A stretch of 64,000 bases of DNA, from contig DURH01000020.1 in the NCBI GenBank assembly GCA_012837385.1, positions 233,140 to 297,139 of the forward strand, in the 5' to 3' direction. The notes under the pieces were generated by a model. The model was given only the letters and a program-made list of their open reading frames with translations, was not told the DNA's origin and made no database searches. Positions 62,829 to 64,000 of this stretch are shown here, piece after piece. Source of the DNA: Bacillota bacterium. GTDB lineage: Bacteria; Bacillota; Limnochordia; Darwinibacteriales; Darwinibacteriaceae. Every line of letters starts with the position of its first letter. The first letter of the stretch is position 1. A program made the position numbers and the translations under genes.

Positions 62829-63325
62829 TGCAGATGTCCTTTATCCAAGGTTTCCAGCTGATCGATGGTATCAGCGATCAGGCGCTGATGCTGGTCTTCA
62901 TCTAGGGACTCGTTGATTACCTTCGAAGCTAGAAGCACAGACAACTTGCCTACCTGCTGCTTCAACTCTGCCCAAGCCTTTTCTCTCTCCAGCTGCATAG
63001 CTCTTTGAGCCCGTTCGATTATGGCTTGGGCTTCCTGCTTAGCCTCTGCAATTAACTGGCTCTGAACTTCCTCGGCACGTTTGGCAGCTTCGTCAAGGTA
63101 CTGACGAGCCTGCAGCCGGCTGTCTTGGGCTTGTTTCTCCAGTTGGAGGCGGAGTTCCTCAGCAGCCTTCTGGTTTTCCTCCGCTGACTGCACTTTAGCC
63201 TCTATCTCAGCGGTACGCTGATCCATGAAGTTGCGAACCGGTTTGTACAGCAACCGGTAGAGCAGCAGGATCAGCAGAATAAAGTTGATAGTCTGAGCCA
63301 CAAATAGGTTTTGGTCAATCAACAT
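62825..63325 (-). CDS. atpF: ATP synthase b subunit
   Basis: A 166-residue peripheral stalk protein: short N-terminus, membrane span (about 8-27, FVAQTINFILLILLLYRLLY), then KPVRNFMDQRTAEIEAKVQS and a long charged coiled coil to residue ~140. It dimerises and joins subunit a to delta. ATG 63325. There is only one b-type gene visible, so b2 homodimers are expected. Confidence 0.95.
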   Translation of the reverse strand: MLIDQNLFVAQTINFILLILLLYRLLYKPVRNFMDQRTAEIEAKVQSAEENQKAAEELRLQLEKQAQDSRLQARQYLDEAAKRAEEVQSQLIAEAKQEAQAIIERAQRAMQLEREKAWAELKQQVGKLSVLLASKVINESLDEDQHQRLIADTIDQLETLDKGHLQ

Positions 63326-63356
63326 CCGTCACCCTTTACAGCGAATCTAAGCCGAA

Positions 63357-63398
63357 AGGGGTGCCTGAAGACGTGAGACACGTTTCAAAGCACACCCC
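63357..63398 (-). other. Hairpin between atpE and atpF
   Basis: GGGGTG (63358-63363) can pair with CACACCCC (63391-63398) around an inner ACGTG/CACGT stem. Such intergenic hairpins in atp operons can change subunit ratios through mRNA stability; here that is inference. Confidence 0.3.
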
Positions 63399-63403
63399 AG
63401 CTT

Positions 63404-63679
63404 TTACAGAAGTTCCAGCAAACGGTTAACCAACGGGACAACGACTGTGAAGATTAGCAGCAGTACAACGGCAAGAGAGTAGATAGCACCAGATTCGGAA
63501 ATGGCCTGGCCCAGAATCATCGTGGTTCTAATCTGGCCCTCCATCTCAGGCTGACGCGCCATGGCTTCAACGGCTTTACCAGCGACATAACCTTCTCCAA
63601 TACCAACCATTCCTCCGGCTAGCAGTGCTATTCCTGAACCGATGGCAACTGCGGCAACAATAATGGCAATCTCTAACAT
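63404..63679 (-). CDS. atpE: ATP synthase c subunit with two-carboxylate motif
   Basis: A 91-residue rotor subunit with two membrane helices joined by the polar loop ARQPE (41-45). The ion-binding Glu62 lies in GQAISESGAIYS. Ser63 and Tyr67 match sodium ligands of known Na+ rotors. In helix 1, GIGEGYVAG carries Glu29 where Ilyobacter has Gln32, giving the E32/E65 pair described for the Fusobacterium nucleatum c ring. ATG 63679 follows GGGAGGG; the frame is open upstream, but the added residues are not c-like. Confidence 0.96.
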   Translation of the reverse strand: MLEIAIIVAAVAIGSGIALLAGGMVGIGEGYVAGKAVEAMARQPEMEGQIRTTMILGQAISESGAIYSLAVVLLLIFTVVVPLVNRLLELL

Positions 63680-63726
63680 GAATTTCCCTCCCTTCGCCAA
63701 CTTGCTATCATTCTTGGTTGAGCAAG

Positions 63727-64000
63727 CTAGTTGAGCTTGATTTGAATATAGATCACTGACAGCAGAGTAAACACCGCTGTTTGAATGATGCCCATCAGAA
63801 CTCCAAACCACGCCAAGAGAGGAACAGGCAGCACATACGGCGCGAGCATGTACAGAATACCGATAAGAATGCTGCCTCCAAAGATGTTGCCGTAAAGACG
63901 GAAGGCGTGAGAGATCACTTGAGATATTTCTCCTGCGATGTTGATGGGGAACATAAAGAAATAGGGCTCAAAGAAGCCTTTCAGCCACGGCAGAAAGCCT
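63727..64000 (-). CDS. atpB: ATP synthase a subunit, C-terminal part (partial)
   Basis: The last ~90 codons of subunit a; the gene runs out of the window. WLKGFFEPYFFMFPINIAGE and ISHAFRLYGNIFGG hold the essential helix with the stator Arg. LMGIIQTAVFTLLSVIYI near the end carries the conserved Gln. It passes ions to the c ring. Order on the minus strand is atpB-atpE-atpF-atpH. Confidence 0.95.
   Translation of the reverse strand, partial: GFLPWLKGFFEPYFFMFPINIAGEISQVISHAFRLYGNIFGGSILIGILYMLAPYVLPVPLLAWFGVLMGIIQTAVFTLLSVIYIQIKLN

Overview
The window is about 64 kb of chromosome from an endospore-forming, probably strictly anaerobic bacterium of the Bacillota (Firmicutes). Evidence for sporulation is spoIIGA, sigE, sigG, spoIIR, spoIIP, yunB, a YlmC/YmxH protein and a SpoVD-type PBP with PASTA domains. 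Evidence for anaerobic life is a superoxide reductase and pyruvate phosphate dikinase. A pheS T-box leader, a tRNA-Ile2, RNase P RNA and a MraZ-type operator also fit. Gene order only partly follows Bacillus or Clostridium, which suggests a deep-branching lineage (Limnochordia-like is a guess; the sequence does not settle it). There is no phage, IS element or CRISPR array. Almost all of it is core genome.

Layout. 1-11 kb: end of rplT, a SpoU methyltransferase, yqzL, T-box pheST, zapA, cvpA, an amidase, a double U32 protein and mutS2. 11-17 kb: a class A PBP (minus strand), yunB, a shrunken leucyl-tRNA-synthetase-like gene with no obvious active site, lgt (minus) and murG. 16.5-19.6 kb: wrbA behind a perfect 26-bp palindrome, superoxide reductase, a zinc-ribbon micro-protein, a PrsW protease, yebC and a 35-residue membrane peptide. 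19.7-31 kb: ruvC-ruvA-ruvB-recO, glyQS behind a leader with a terminator-like hairpin, ppdK, then the dgt-dnaG-sigA macromolecular synthesis operon. 32.4-33.1 kb: tRNA and rnpB.

33-45 kb is the division and cell wall cluster: mraZ, rsmH, ftsL, spoVD/pbp2, murE, murF, mraY, ftsW, murA, ftsQ, ftsZ. It lacks murD, murB and ftsA; murG and murC lie elsewhere in the window. 45-49 kb gathers the compartment-signalling genes of sporulation: spoIIGA-sigE on the minus strand, sigG-spoIIR on the plus strand. 49-55 kb: nrdR, ftsK/spoIIIE, a RodZ-like protein, hslO, spoIIP and murC. 55-58 kb: the yqhH-yqhG pair (minus). 58-62 kb: an oligopeptide ABC transporter without ATPase genes. 62-64 kb: atpB-E-F-H (minus), cut off from atpAGDC. 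The c subunit carries a two-carboxylate motif that suggests sodium coupling.

Taken together the genes serve translation, DNA repair, wall synthesis, division and forespore/mother-cell signalling. The most unusual items are the pseudo-LeuRS, the c-subunit ion motif with the split ATP synthase operon, likely non-canonical start codons (CTG for spoVD, ATA for yqhG), the wrbA operator and the glyQS leader. All functional calls rest on reading the sequence and on remembered family features; no database search was run.
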